This document shows, in pieces, positions 26,032 through 35,500 of a DNA stretch of 64,000 nucleotides. The stretch is from contig NZ_SNAQ03000009.1 in NCBI RefSeq assembly GCF_004375085.3, forward strand, positions 174,065-238,064. The letters are read 5' to 3'. The stretch comes from Lewinella sp. W8 (GTDB lineage: Bacteria; Bacteroidota; Bacteroidia; Chitinophagales; Saprospiraceae). The notes under the pieces are model-generated. The model was given only the letters and a program-made list of their open reading frames with translations. It was not told the DNA's origin and made no database searches. Numbering within the stretch: the first letter of the stretch is position 1; the number at the start of each line of letters is the position of its first letter. The translations under genes and the position numbers were made by a program.

Positions 26032-26073
26032 TATGGCCTCACGGCAGGTGCCGGCACCTGCCGTGAGGCCATA
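26032..26073. promoter_or_regulatory. 42-bp perfect palindrome between divergent genes
   Basis: Each 21-bp arm reads TATGGCCTCACGGCAGGTGC plus one C, with no spacer and no mismatch. It lies 85 bp upstream of the minus-strand operon (start 25947) and 194 bp upstream of the plus-strand gene at 26267. The core GGCAGGTGCC/GGCACCTGCC and the word CCGTGAGG recur in the hairpin at 35778. It could be an operator, a divergently shared terminator or a cruciform-forming mobile palindrome. The remainder of the 319-bp gap holds nothing recognisable except a TCTAGA..AATTCTAGA inverted pair near 25995. Confidence 0.7.
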
Positions 26074-26266
26074 AAATACGTACCCCGCCCCCACCAAATT
26101 TGCCTGCTTCCCCGACAACTTCTACAGCCACACTACCTTCAACTCGACAAGTAAACTCCGCCAGGAAGAGACCCTCCGTAAGGTCCTGCTAAGACTGTGA
26201 TTAGGCAATGGCTTCGCCCACCAGGATCGCGGTCCTGACCATCTTCCCGGCAAACCGTCCGCCACC

Positions 26267-26911
26267 GTGCTCCACCGAATCCCCTCCGCTACCACCGTAC
26301 ATTGCGCTTCCACCTTGAGCATAGTGGGCTACGTCTCTCTTTTTCTGCTTTTTTCAGTAATCCTATCCTCCTGCGGTAGCCCCCTCCGGGAAGTCACCCA
26401 CTACTACCTGGACGAGGCCGGCAAGCGGAGGGACGTGGGCGACGTAAAGGAAACATACTACGTGGACCGGAAGACCGGCTCCCGCGAAGGTCCGTACCGG
26501 CGATACGGCCAAAACCGAATGTTGATCGAGGAAGGACAATATGAACGGGGCATCAAGATCGGCAGTTGGAAGCGGTGGGAAACCACCGATGCGGTCTGGA
26601 TCTACAAGGACCACGATCGTTCCGGGCCGGACAGTGCCGGCATCCCCCCAACCTTTCTTCGCTACCCCATGCACCTGGCCGAGACCCTTGACCCCTTACC
26701 CGGAGGCGTGATGCAGCTGAGGGGAGTTTTCTCGGCGAACTGCTCCCTGCAATCCGCGATCATCACCCAGGGCGTGCACCCCGCCCTGGACAGCATCACC
26801 CTGCAGCGGTTCGTGCGCTACGCTCGCTTGCGGGAGAAGTACGGCCAGTCCATTCCCGAATGCACCGAAGCCGGAGACACCCTGATTACGCTGCAGTTTG
26901 TGGGTGGGTAA
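26267..26911 (+). CDS. Lipoprotein with MORN-like strand repeat and TonB-C-like end
   Basis: A 214-residue protein. A hydrophobic stretch ends in the lipobox VILSSC (Cys36). The middle contains REGPYRRYGQNRMLIEEGQY, a MORN-variant pattern, and the C-terminal 75 residues (MQLRGVFSANCSLQSAIIT, ITLQRFVRYARLREKYG) resemble a TonB C-terminal domain. This MORN plus TonB-C combination is frequent in Bacteroidota. The start at 26267 gives an unusually long n-region; a TTG near 26316 is an alternative. The 301 bp after it hold no gene. Confidence 0.6.
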   Translation: MLHRIPSATTVHCASTLSIVGYVSLFLLFSVILSSCGSPLREVTHYYLDEAGKRRDVGDVKETYYVDRKTGSREGPYRRYGQNRMLIEEGQYERGIKIGSWKRWETTDAVWIYKDHDRSGPDSAGIPPTFLRYPMHLAETLDPLPGGVMQLRGVFSANCSLQSAIITQGVHPALDSITLQRFVRYARLREKYGQSIPECTEAGDTLITLQFVGG

Positions 26912-27212
26912 ACCTCATTCGGGGATTCACCAAACGTCGGTTGCCCTTCATTTGGCCCATTGTTTCCCGCGCCGAAGTACTTAGCGTCCGGGATTCCTGG
27001 TTTGTACATTCACTATGCATTAATTTGTAAGCGTTTGATTAGATTTTGGTTATCTGACCGGAATTGATTTTGGGGTTAGTGAGGCAAGCGTACCGGAACC
27101 TGGCGGTACGCCAAAGAGTTGTCCAACGCAGCCAATGCCAAAGAAGCTTTGTACGGGTCAATAACGGAAGTCTAAACCACGCTCGGTCACCGGCACTTGA
27201 ATCCCCCCCCGG

Positions 27213-28955
27213 ATGCACACTACCTTCTTGCAAACTCTCCCCCCTGCCATTCCCCCTGCACTGTTTCAACCAGTCTGGGAGAACGTCCTACGGCTAATAC
27301 TGCTACCCTTATTTCTTTTTGGAGGGTTGCCGTCCAACGCCTACGGTTCCGACGGCAGTACCACAATTGACAGCCTCACCCGCCTCCTGGAGGAAGAGGG
27401 GGCGCTGGATATTGATCGGGTAGACCGCCTGAATCAACTGGGCTACGAGTACTGGATTTCGGACCCCAACCTTTCCATCAAGTATGGCGGCCAGGCCCTG
27501 GAGATTGCCCGGGTAATCGATTACCCGCGCGGGGGGGCCTACGCCAACCGGGTGATCGGCGTGGCACACTGGGCCCAGGGGAATCTTGACCTTTCCTTCA
27601 AGTACCTGATTGCCGCCCGCAAGAGCTACCGGGCGCTGAAAGACTCCCTGGGTATCGCCAACAGCAGTCTCAACCTGGGGATGGCCTACACCGACCAGCA
27701 GAACTATGATTTGGCCGAACGCAATTATCAGGATGCGCTGGGTATCTTCAAGCGGATGACCGCCAAATCCCGGGTAGCTACTACCTACACCAAAATTGCC
27801 GACCTGCTCACCCTGCAGGAGAAGTACGCACCGGCCTTCAGCTACCTGAACCAGGCCCTGGTCATTCACCGGGAAACGGGTTTTCTATACGGCATCGCCG
27901 AAGCTAACCGGAAATTAGGGCAGCTGGCTTCTGCCCGGGAAGAGCTGGACGAGGCCATTTCGTATTTCCTCCTCGCCGCCGAGGTGGGAAAGCAACGCAA
28001 CGACCAGGTGGGCCTGGCGGAAAACTACCTCGGGATCGGCCAGATCTACCTGAGCAAAAACGACGTGCCAATGGCCGAAAACTATCTCCTCCGCGCCCAG
28101 GCTATTGCCGAAAAGTTTTCCCTTCAACGCATCCGTCGCGACGTCTATGCCGCCATGAAGGAGCTGGAGAGTCGTCGGGGCAACTACCGGCGGGCGCTGG
28201 CCTACGCGGATCAATATTTCAACGTCCGGGACTCCCTGTTCAACCGCGAGAAGTCCAATCTGATCGCCAATATGGAGGCCCGCCGTTCCTTTGAGGCCCA
28301 GGAGGAAAAATTGCTACTGGCCCAAAAGAACCTGGATATGCTGGCGCAGGACAACCAAATCAACCGGCTGACGAAGTGGTTGCTGGTACTGATCCTGCTG
28401 GCGGCCATTTCGATCGCCTACGCGATGCTTTCCCGCAAAAACACCATCATCGAGCGCAGGGGAGCGGACCTCCGGGAGGCTACGCAGCAAAGGGAAAACC
28501 TGGAGGGTGCCCTGAAGGAAAAGGAACGGGAGCTGACTTCCTACACCCTGAATTTTGTCCAGAAGAACGAAGGCATCAGTGAGCTAAAGCAACTCACGGA
28601 AGCACTGGCAAAAGAGCTGGGGCCCGAGCACCGCACCAAACTGCGCACCATCGGTAAAAAAATCAATGCCCTTCTGCGGGTAGACGACGACTGGGCGGAT
28701 TTCCGGCGTCACTTCGAGAGTGTGCACCCCAACCTGATGGTAAAACTGGGCGAGGAGTTCCCCGGCCTGACCCGCAACGAATTTCGCCTGATCGCTCTGC
28801 TACGGCTGAACCTGTCCAGCAAGGAGACGAGCACCATCCTTGGCATTTCTCCCGACAGCGTCAAGACCGCCCGTTACCGTTTGCGCAAAAAACTGGGGCT
28901 GGACACCCAGGATAGCCTGTTTGAGTTCCTGCTGCAACGGGAGCAGGGGGGCTGA
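27213..28955 (+). CDS. TPR sensor-regulator with C-terminal LuxR-type HTH
   Basis: A 580-residue membrane-bound regulator. Order: N-terminal signal or anchor (LRLILLPLFLFGGLPSNAYG, to about residue 45); tetratricopeptide repeats at about 55-350 (ANSSLNLGMAYTDQQNYDLA and similar); a transmembrane helix near residue 390 (WLLVLILLAAISIAYAML); a coiled coil (about 410-440, rich in Glu/Lys/Gln); and a C-terminal helix-turn-helix (LTRNEFRLIALLRLNLSSKE, TSTILGISPDSVKTARYRLR). This is the common Bacteroidota design of a periplasmic TPR sensor joined to a cytoplasmic LuxR-like DNA-binding domain. Targets are unknown; the haem-lipoprotein operon starting at 29229 is the nearest candidate. Confidence 0.85.
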   Translation: MHTTFLQTLPPAIPPALFQPVWENVLRLILLPLFLFGGLPSNAYGSDGSTTIDSLTRLLEEEGALDIDRVDRLNQLGYEYWISDPNLSIKYGGQALEIARVIDYPRGGAYANRVIGVAHWAQGNLDLSFKYLIAARKSYRALKDSLGIANSSLNLGMAYTDQQNYDLAERNYQDALGIFKRMTAKSRVATTYTKIADLLTLQEKYAPAFSYLNQALVIHRETGFLYGIAEANRKLGQLASAREELDEAISYFLLAAEVGKQRNDQVGLAENYLGIGQIYLSKNDVPMAENYLLRAQAIAEKFSLQRIRRDVYAAMKELESRRGNYRRALAYADQYFNVRDSLFNREKSNLIANMEARRSFEAQEEKLLLAQKNLDMLAQDNQINRLTKWLLVLILLAAISIAYAMLSRKNTIIERRGADLREATQQRENLEGALKEKERELTSYTLNFVQKNEGISELKQLTEALAKELGPEHRTKLRTIGKKINALLRVDDDWADFRRHFESVHPNLMVKLGEEFPGLTRNEFRLIALLRLNLSSKETSTILGISPDSVKTARYRLRKKLGLDTQDSLFEFLLQREQGG

Positions 28956-28963
28956 CCCCAACT

Positions 28964-28979
28964 TTGGGGCACGGAGAGA
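28964..28979 (+). terminator. Weak hairpin after the TPR regulator
   Basis: CCCCAA-CT-TTGGGG, 8 bp past the stop, no T-run. Confidence 0.3.
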
Positions 28980-29228
28980 CAAAAAACCGCCCGTCTACCC
29001 GAACAACTTCACAACCACCTAATTACCAGCACACTACAACATTCCTTCCTCCAACTCGTCTACCCCACTTCCGGATCTGTCTACCATAAGTCACCCCTCA
29101 TTTTCCGGTATGTACACCTAACGTAGCCACTGCTTTTTTGCCACGGGTTAGCGTAGCCAACACTTTTGTCTTGCCACCAGAATTTTGGCCTGGCCCGACA
29201 TGGTCGGTTTACGTAAATACCTAATTGC

Positions 29229-30017
29229 ATGAAAAAGTGGTCAGTTGGCATCTGCTACTTCCTTATTCTCCTCCATTCAGCCTGTACCTACGATCAGCTG
29301 TCGGTCGTTGCGGAGTGTGACAACAACCTCCTGCTTCGGGTTTCGGAACGCACCGCTCCCGCCTGTGGCGTGGCTTCGGGTAGCGTGAAAATAGCGGTGG
29401 ACGGGCAAGCGGCGGGCCTTCCCGTCACCTTCACCATCAACGGTACCGAAGCGGACACCGTCTCCTCCTTCACCAATCTGTTGGCGGGAAGCTACGTCAT
29501 CACCGCCCGGCAGGGAGTATGCGAGGAAACGATTACCGTGATTCTGGAGAACGATGAGGGACTGAAGGCCTCCGCCGAGAGCACGCCCTCCAATTGTAGT
29601 AGCGCCTCGGGCACCATCACCGTCACCACCGCCGACGCCACCGGCGCGGTAAGTTTCATCCTGGACGGCACTCTGGAACAAAGTGAACCCACCTTCACCG
29701 GGCTGACTCCGGGGAGTTACCAGGTGACGGCCCAGGACACCATTGGCTGTGCGGTAACGCTGGAGATAGTCATTCCCTCCGACGTGGGTTTCGACCAAAT
29801 TAAGTCGTTGGTTACCGCCTCCTGTGCCGTCAGCGGATGCCACGCCGGCAACGTTTCCCCGGACTTTCGGGTCGACAACAACATCCTTTCCCGGGCGCAA
29901 CGCATTGGGGCCCGCACGGGCAACGGCACCATGCCTCCCCCCAGCAGTGGGCGCTCCCTTGCGCAGTCCGAAATCGACGCCATCCGATGCTGGATTGACG
30001 ACGGCGCGTCTAACTAA
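29229..30017 (+). CDS. Lipoprotein with SprB-like repeats and a C-terminal haem-c motif
   Basis: A 262-residue lipoprotein (lipobox HSACT, Cys19). After the signal come two similar Ig-like segments of about 65 residues, each with a start Cys, LxAGSY or LTPGSY and a closing Cys, resembling SprB repeats. The C-terminal 75 residues contain CAVSGCHAG, a Cys-x4-Cys-His variant of the haem-binding motif, followed by a later MPPPSSGRSL that can give an axial Met, and EIDAIRCWIDDGASN, the standard end of small cytochrome c modules. The x4 spacing is not the textbook CxxCH but is familiar from Bacteroidota cytochromes of this type. First gene of a four-gene operon with gaps of 31, 28 and 4 bp. It probably carries electrons at the outer face. 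Confidence 0.8.
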   Translation: MKKWSVGICYFLILLHSACTYDQLSVVAECDNNLLLRVSERTAPACGVASGSVKIAVDGQAAGLPVTFTINGTEADTVSSFTNLLAGSYVITARQGVCEETITVILENDEGLKASAESTPSNCSSASGTITVTTADATGAVSFILDGTLEQSEPTFTGLTPGSYQVTAQDTIGCAVTLEIVIPSDVGFDQIKSLVTASCAVSGCHAGNVSPDFRVDNNILSRAQRIGARTGNGTMPPPSSGRSLAQSEIDAIRCWIDDGASN

Positions 30018-30048
30018 ATTTCTTTCTCTCCCGCATAAATATTCCATC

Positions 30049-30468
30049 ATGTCCAAGCTTCTCAAGATAGGCTTGCCCCTGCTCCTGATTTTCAGTCTGG
30101 CGGCCTACAAATTCACCCAACCGAAGGGCGAACTGAACATTCACCGTGCCACTACGGAACTGACGATCAACGCCAGCAGTCTTTACGCTGCCTTCGAAAC
30201 CGACGAGGCCAGTGCCAACGGCACCTACGCCGGGAAGGTCATTGAGGTAAGCGGCGCGGTAGCGTCCATCACCAAGGAAGACGATGGGCACTACGTCATG
30301 GGACTGGCGGCGGATAGTCCGCTCGGCAAGGTGCTCTGCAACCTGGCTCCGGGGGAGCCCGAGCCCGTCGGCTCGGTGGCCATCGGCAATTCGGTCACCG
30401 TCAAGGGGGTCTGTACCGGCTACCTGTTTGATGTCGTAGTCGATAACGCTACCCTACTCGCAAAATAA
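30049..30468 (+). CDS. OB-fold (tRNA_anti-like) periplasmic protein
   Basis: A 139-residue protein with one N-terminal hydrophobic anchor (LLKIGLPLLLIFSLAAYKF) and an OB-fold-like domain: ELTINASSLYAAFETDEASA, GKVIEVSGAVASI, then IGNSVTVKGVCTGYLFDVVV. This pattern matches the tRNA_anti-like family found in many Bacteroidota, despite the name without evidence of tRNA binding. The ATG at 30049 is the only sensible start; the frame extends upstream inside the preceding gene. It sits between the haem lipoprotein and the YceI gene in one operon. Confidence 0.75.
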   Translation: MSKLLKIGLPLLLIFSLAAYKFTQPKGELNIHRATTELTINASSLYAAFETDEASANGTYAGKVIEVSGAVASITKEDDGHYVMGLAADSPLGKVLCNLAPGEPEPVGSVAIGNSVTVKGVCTGYLFDVVVDNATLLAK

Positions 30469-30496
30469 CCCTCGTTCAACCTTAAAAATCACCGTT

Positions 30497-31048
30497 TTGA
30501 AAAATATACTCTTAGTTGCCGTGCTGTTGTGCACTGGTGTATTGTCCGCCCAGAACCCCCTCATCACCCGGGAGGGAACCACCTCCTTTTTCTCCCACGC
30601 CCCGCTGGAAGACATCGAGGCCGTCAACGACAAAACCACCGCCGCCATTGATTTCGTCAAGGGAGACGTCGTGGTAAAAATGCTCATCAAGCACTTCACC
30701 TTCAAGAATGCCCTGATGCAGGAGCACTTCAACGAAAATTACATGGAGTCGGAAAAATTTCCCGCCGCGATTTTCAAGGGGAAAATCCTGACGGACGAAG
30801 CCATTGACCTGAGTCAGGACGGCACGTACTCCGTGCGGGTGAAGGGCGGCCTGACGATTCACGGCGTCGAACAAGCAGCCGAAGCGACGGCCATGATTAC
30901 CGTTACCGATGGCCAGGTCACCGCCAAAACGGAATTCATCGCCCGGCCCGCCGATTACGACATTGAGATTCCTACCGTGGTGGTGCGCAATATTGCCGAG
31001 GAAATCCAGGTCACCACCACCCTGAATTTCTCCACCACCAAAGAATAG
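30497..31048 (+). CDS. YceI-family lipocalin-like protein
   Basis: A 183-residue periplasmic protein with signal MKNILLVAVLLCTGVLSAQ and the YceI fold, a calycin barrel known to bind isoprenoid lipids. Visible landmarks are TSFFSHAPLEDIEAVNDKTT, IKHFTFKNALMQEHFNENYM, ESEKFPAAIFKGKI and GGLTIHGVEQA. The start codon appears to be TTG, because no ATG or GTG precedes the signal peptide in frame. It is followed after 4 bp by the DUF5777 gene. YceI with a cytochrome and a barrel protein suggests a lipid or quinone-related periplasmic module. Confidence 0.88.
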   Translation: MKNILLVAVLLCTGVLSAQNPLITREGTTSFFSHAPLEDIEAVNDKTTAAIDFVKGDVVVKMLIKHFTFKNALMQEHFNENYMESEKFPAAIFKGKILTDEAIDLSQDGTYSVRVKGGLTIHGVEQAAEATAMITVTDGQVTAKTEFIARPADYDIEIPTVVVRNIAEEIQVTTTLNFSTTKE

Positions 31049-31052
31049 TGCC

Positions 31053-31916
31053 ATGAGTAAGCGAATCTTTTATTGTTGCTGCTTCCTTCTTCTCCTGTGC
31101 ACGTCGGCCCGGGCCCAGGACGAACTCCTCTCCCTGCTGGAGGAAACCGAACCGGAGGAAACTACCCTCACGCCGGCTACCTTCAAGGGCAGTCGGCTGA
31201 TCAACGGGCATACCGTAATGACCCGCCGGAAAGGCAGCCTGGAGTTTTTGATTGCCCACCGATTCGGGCGCCTGAATTCCGGGGCGTACGAACTTTTCGG
31301 TCTGGACAACGCTAACGTACGTTTTGGCCTGGATTACGGCCTGACGGATCGCCTCACGGTGGGCTTCGGGCGCAATTCCTTCGAAAAAACCTACGACGTT
31401 TTCGCCAAGTTTGCCATCCTACGGCAGCAATCCGGCGCCACCACGGTGCCAGTAAGCGTGACGGGCTTCGTCAGTGGTGCGGTCAATACCCTGCGCCCCA
31501 TTGATCCGGACACCGAAGTACCTTTTTCCGAGCGGGTGTCGTACACCTACCAGCTGTTGGTGGCCCGTAAAATCAGTCCGAACTTCTCGGTACAACTCAT
31601 GCCGACGCTCGTCCACTTCAACATCGTCCCCGAAAACTTATCTAACGACCTGACGGCCCTGGGAGTGGGTGGCAGACTGCTGCTCACCAAACGGCTTTCC
31701 GTCAACGCCGAATACTATTATCGACTCCAGGATCGGGAAACGGACAACTACGACGCCCTGGCCATCGGCATCGACCTGGAAACGGGCGGTCACGTGTTCC
31801 AGTTACAGTTTACCAACAGCCGCTCCATGGTCGAAAAGGGATTCATCCGGGAAACCACCGGAGATTTCTTCGGTGGCGACATCCACTTCGGTTTCAACAT
31901 TACCCGAACGTTCTGA
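31053..31916 (+). CDS. DUF5777 outer-membrane beta-barrel protein
   Basis: A 287-residue protein with a signal peptide (IFYCCCFLLLLCTSARAQ) and a predicted beta-barrel of the DUF5777 family: RKGSLEFLIAHRFGRLNSGA, NVRFGLDYGLTDRLTVGFGR, aromatic-ending strands, and a last strand ending in FGFNITRTF with a terminal Phe, as expected for BAM-inserted barrels. Last gene of the operon with the haem lipoprotein, OB-fold and YceI genes. Its function is not established; the operon context suggests linkage to periplasmic electron transfer. Confidence 0.83.
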   Translation: MSKRIFYCCCFLLLLCTSARAQDELLSLLEETEPEETTLTPATFKGSRLINGHTVMTRRKGSLEFLIAHRFGRLNSGAYELFGLDNANVRFGLDYGLTDRLTVGFGRNSFEKTYDVFAKFAILRQQSGATTVPVSVTGFVSGAVNTLRPIDPDTEVPFSERVSYTYQLLVARKISPNFSVQLMPTLVHFNIVPENLSNDLTALGVGGRLLLTKRLSVNAEYYYRLQDRETDNYDALAIGIDLETGGHVFQLQFTNSRSMVEKGFIRETTGDFFGGDIHFGFNITRTF

Positions 31917-31993
31917 TCACCAACGGTCAGGCGCACGATCAGGGAACGTATAGCCTTCCCGACCTCCATAGTCCCATTTTCACTTGCGTTTTT

Positions 31994-32027
31994 CAAAGCG
32001 GTGCGGAGTAACTTCCGTGCCGCTTTG
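31994..32027 (+). terminator. Hairpin after the haem-lipoprotein operon
   Basis: CAAAGCGGTGCGGA and TCCGTGCCGCTTTG form a 14-bp stem with two mismatches, 77 bp after the DUF5777 stop. Confidence 0.5.
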
Positions 32028-32057
32028 CTACGTTGAAGGAAAAAGTATGGCAACACC

Positions 32058-32465
32058 ATGAAGAAGAAAACACCCCTGCTAATCGACGGCATGACGGCGG
32101 AAGAACTGCTGGAATGGTCCGTGTCCCCCGAGTCTCAGGCCATCATCTTTGCCGATGAGCCGGTTATTTTCCGCGCCGGTAGCAGTGAGATTCTCGGTCA
32201 GTTTGCCAGGGACGATACTAACATGAGAATAGTCCTCTCCCACATCGAAGGCGGAGGCGAGGGCGTCCTGCTACGGTTGATGAACGTATTCCGTGCATTC
32301 GCGGCCCGACATCAACTGCAGGAAATTGAATGGATCGTGCACGCCGTTGACTGTCCGCGCCCCAACCCCAAACTACCGCCCATCCTGGAACGCAGGGGGT
32401 TCCGGATAGTCACGGACCCGGTGGATGGATTGGTGTACGCCAAGGTGGAAAAGGCGCCCTGGTGA
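32058..32465 (+). CDS. Small cytoplasmic protein, GNAT-like
   Basis: A 135-residue soluble protein. The central segment RIVLSHIEGGGEGVLLRLMN with a following helix FRAFAARHQLQEIEWIVHAV and the late PPILERRGFRIV recall an acetyltransferase fold (strand, pyrophosphate loop, helix, final strand), but the acetyl-CoA loop is not canonical. No close family recognised. It is preceded by the hairpin at 31994 and followed about 95 bp later by the BNR-repeat gene. Confidence 0.55.
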   Translation: MKKKTPLLIDGMTAEELLEWSVSPESQAIIFADEPVIFRAGSSEILGQFARDDTNMRIVLSHIEGGGEGVLLRLMNVFRAFAARHQLQEIEWIVHAVDCPRPNPKLPPILERRGFRIVTDPVDGLVYAKVEKAPW

Positions 32466-32560
32466 GGCCAGTGGGAAAGGCCTCCGTTTCTTCCGAAAAT
32501 TTCCCCATCTTGTCAGGGTAAAAGAGGCTTTTCCTTCCACTAATCTTGAACGCCCATACC

Positions 32561-35500
32561 ATGAAAAGAACTTTCCTCCTCCTGCTGGCGGCCCTACTCT
32601 GGCTGCCCACCCTTCCCGCACAGCGTAGTGCCAGTGCCGCCCCCGGCTTCGGGGAAGACCTTTACAACACCATGCAGTGGCGCCTGGTGGGCCCCTTCCG
32701 CGGCGGACGTGCCGGTACCGTTCAGGGAGTCGTGGGGCGCCCCAACCTCTACTACATGGGCACCGCCGGTGGCGGGGTGTGGAAGACCACCGACGGCGGC
32801 AACAGCTGGGGCTGCATCTCCGACGGCTACTTCGGCGGCTCCATCGGAGCCGTAGCCGTGGCCCCCAGTGATCCGAACGTCCTCTACGTGGGCGAAGGCG
32901 AACAGACCGTACGGGGAAACGTCTCCTCCGGAAACGGCCTCTGGCGCTCCACCGACGCGGGTGAAAGTTGGTCCTCCATCGGCCTTGAGGGCACCGAACA
33001 CATCGGACGCATCATCGTCCACCCCAACAACCCCGACCTCGTCTACGTCGCCGCCATGGGAAACCTCTGGAAACCCAACGATGAACGCGGCCTCTACCGC
33101 TCTCACGACGGCGGCAAGAACTGGGAAAAGATCCTCTACGTGAGCGATAAGGCGGGTGCCGTCGACGTCACCTTTGACCCCAACAATCCGCGCATCATGT
33201 ACGCCTCCACCTGGCAGATCAAGCGCAATGGCTACCGGATGGACAGTGGTGGCCCCGACAGCCACCTCTGGAAAAGTACCGACAGCGGCGACACCTGGAC
33301 GAAGATCACCGACCGCCCCGGCCTGCCCGAGGGAACCATCGGCATCATCGGCGTGACGGTTTCCCCCCTGAATTCAGACCGCGTTTGGGCCATCATCGAA
33401 GCCCGGGAGGGCGGCGTATTCCGGTCCGACGACGCCGGCAAAACCTGGACGCGTACCAGCGCCAACCGGAACCTGCGCCAGCGGGCCTGGTACTACAGCC
33501 GCATCTACGCCGACACCCAGAACGAAGACCGCGTCTACGTGCTCAACGTCGGTTTCTGGCGTTCCAATGACGGGGGCAAAACCTTCGAAAGCATCAGCAC
33601 CCCACACGGAGATCATCACGACCTCTGGATTGACCCCGAGAACAACGAACGGATGGCCATCGCCGACGACGGGGGAACCCAGATTAGCAACGATGCGGGA
33701 GACAACTGGACGACCTACTACAACCAACCCACGGCCCAGTTCTACCGGGTCACGACGGACAATCACTTCCCCTTCCGCATCTACGGCGCGCAGCAGGACA
33801 ACAGCACCGTCCGGATCGCCCACCGCTCGGCGGGTGCGACCATCACGGAAAGGGACTGGGAGCCCTCCGCGGGGGGTGAAAGTGCCCACCTGGCCCCCGA
33901 TCCGAACAACAGCGACATCGTCTACGGCGGTACCTACAAGGGCTACATGATGCGCATGGACCACCGGACGGGGCAGACGCGCTCCGTCAACGTTTATCCC
34001 GACAATCCCGCGGGCTCGGGCGCCGAGGTGATGAAGTACCGCTTCAACTGGAACTTCCCGGTCATGTTCAGCCCCAATGATCCCAACCGGCTCTACGCCA
34101 CCTCCAACTACGTGCACGTGACGACCAATCAGGGGCAAAGCTGGGAGGTCATCAGTCCGGACCTGACCCGTAACGATCCGGAAACGATCAAATCTTCCGG
34201 CGGACCGATCACTCAGGACAATACCGGGGCGGAATTCTACGCCAACATCTTCGCCATCGCCGAATCTACCCTGGAGCCCGGCGTGATCTGGACGGGCAGT
34301 GACGACGGCCTCGTGCACGTCAGCCGCGATAACGGCAAGACCTGGACCAACGTGACCCCCAAAGGATCGCCCCGGCTCAATATGATGAACTGCATCGACG
34401 TCCACCCCTTCCAGAAGGGCGGCGCCTACCTGGCCGCGACCCACTACAAGTTCGGCGATTACCGCCCCTACCTCTACAAGACGACCGACTACGGCAAGAC
34501 CTGGACGAAAATTACCAACGGCATCGCCGAGAATCATTACACCCGCGCGTTGCGCGCGGACCCCGTGCGGCCCGGCCTCCTCTACGCGGGTACCGAATGG
34601 GGGATGTACGTTTCTTTCGATGACGGCGCCAACTGGCAACCCTTCCAGCTGAACCTGCCCGTCACCTCCATCCGCGACCTGCACGTCCGTGACGAAAACC
34701 TGATTGCCGCCACCCACGGCAGGAGCTTCTGGATGATCGATGACCTTGGTCCGTTGCGGCAGTTGAGCACGGAAATCGCCGCAAAGTCGCACCACCTGTT
34801 CGCCCCCAAACCGGCCTACCGTATGGCCCAGGCCGGTCGCCGCGGCGACCTCAGCACCCGCCTGGCCGGAGAGAACCACCCGAACGGGGTGCTCTTCAAT
34901 TTCTTCGTCCGGGAACCCGACGGTAAGCGGGTGGCCCTGAAAATTCAGGACATGGCCGGTCAAACCATTCGGGAGTTCTCCACCGACGCCAAAGAACGCG
35001 GGGAGAAACTGCCCGTGAAGGATGAGAATAACCGCTTCGTGTGGGATATGCGCTACCCCGGCTTCCTCGAGTTCGACGGCATGATCCTGTACTCTTCGCC
35101 GAATCGTGGTCCGAAGGCCGTGCCCGGCACCTACCGGGCCATCCTGACGGTGGACGGAAAACCCTCCGAAACGACCTTCGAAATCCTGCCGGACCCCCGC
35201 ATGGAAACCACCCAGGAAGATTACGAAGCTCAGCTGGCTTTTCTGCTTAAAGTACGGGACCGGGTCACGGAGGCCCACCGGGCCATGCGGGACATCAGCA
35301 GCATCCGGGAGGACATTGCCTACTTCCGCGAAAAGCTGGACGAAAAGCCCGCCTACGAGGCCATCCTGCAACTCTGCGAGCAACTGAATCAGGACATGTC
35401 GGTGATCGAAAACAACATCCACATGACCAAAAATCAGAGCCGGCAGGACCCCCTCAACTACGGCATTCGCATCAATAATCGCCTGGCCTTCCTCATGGCC

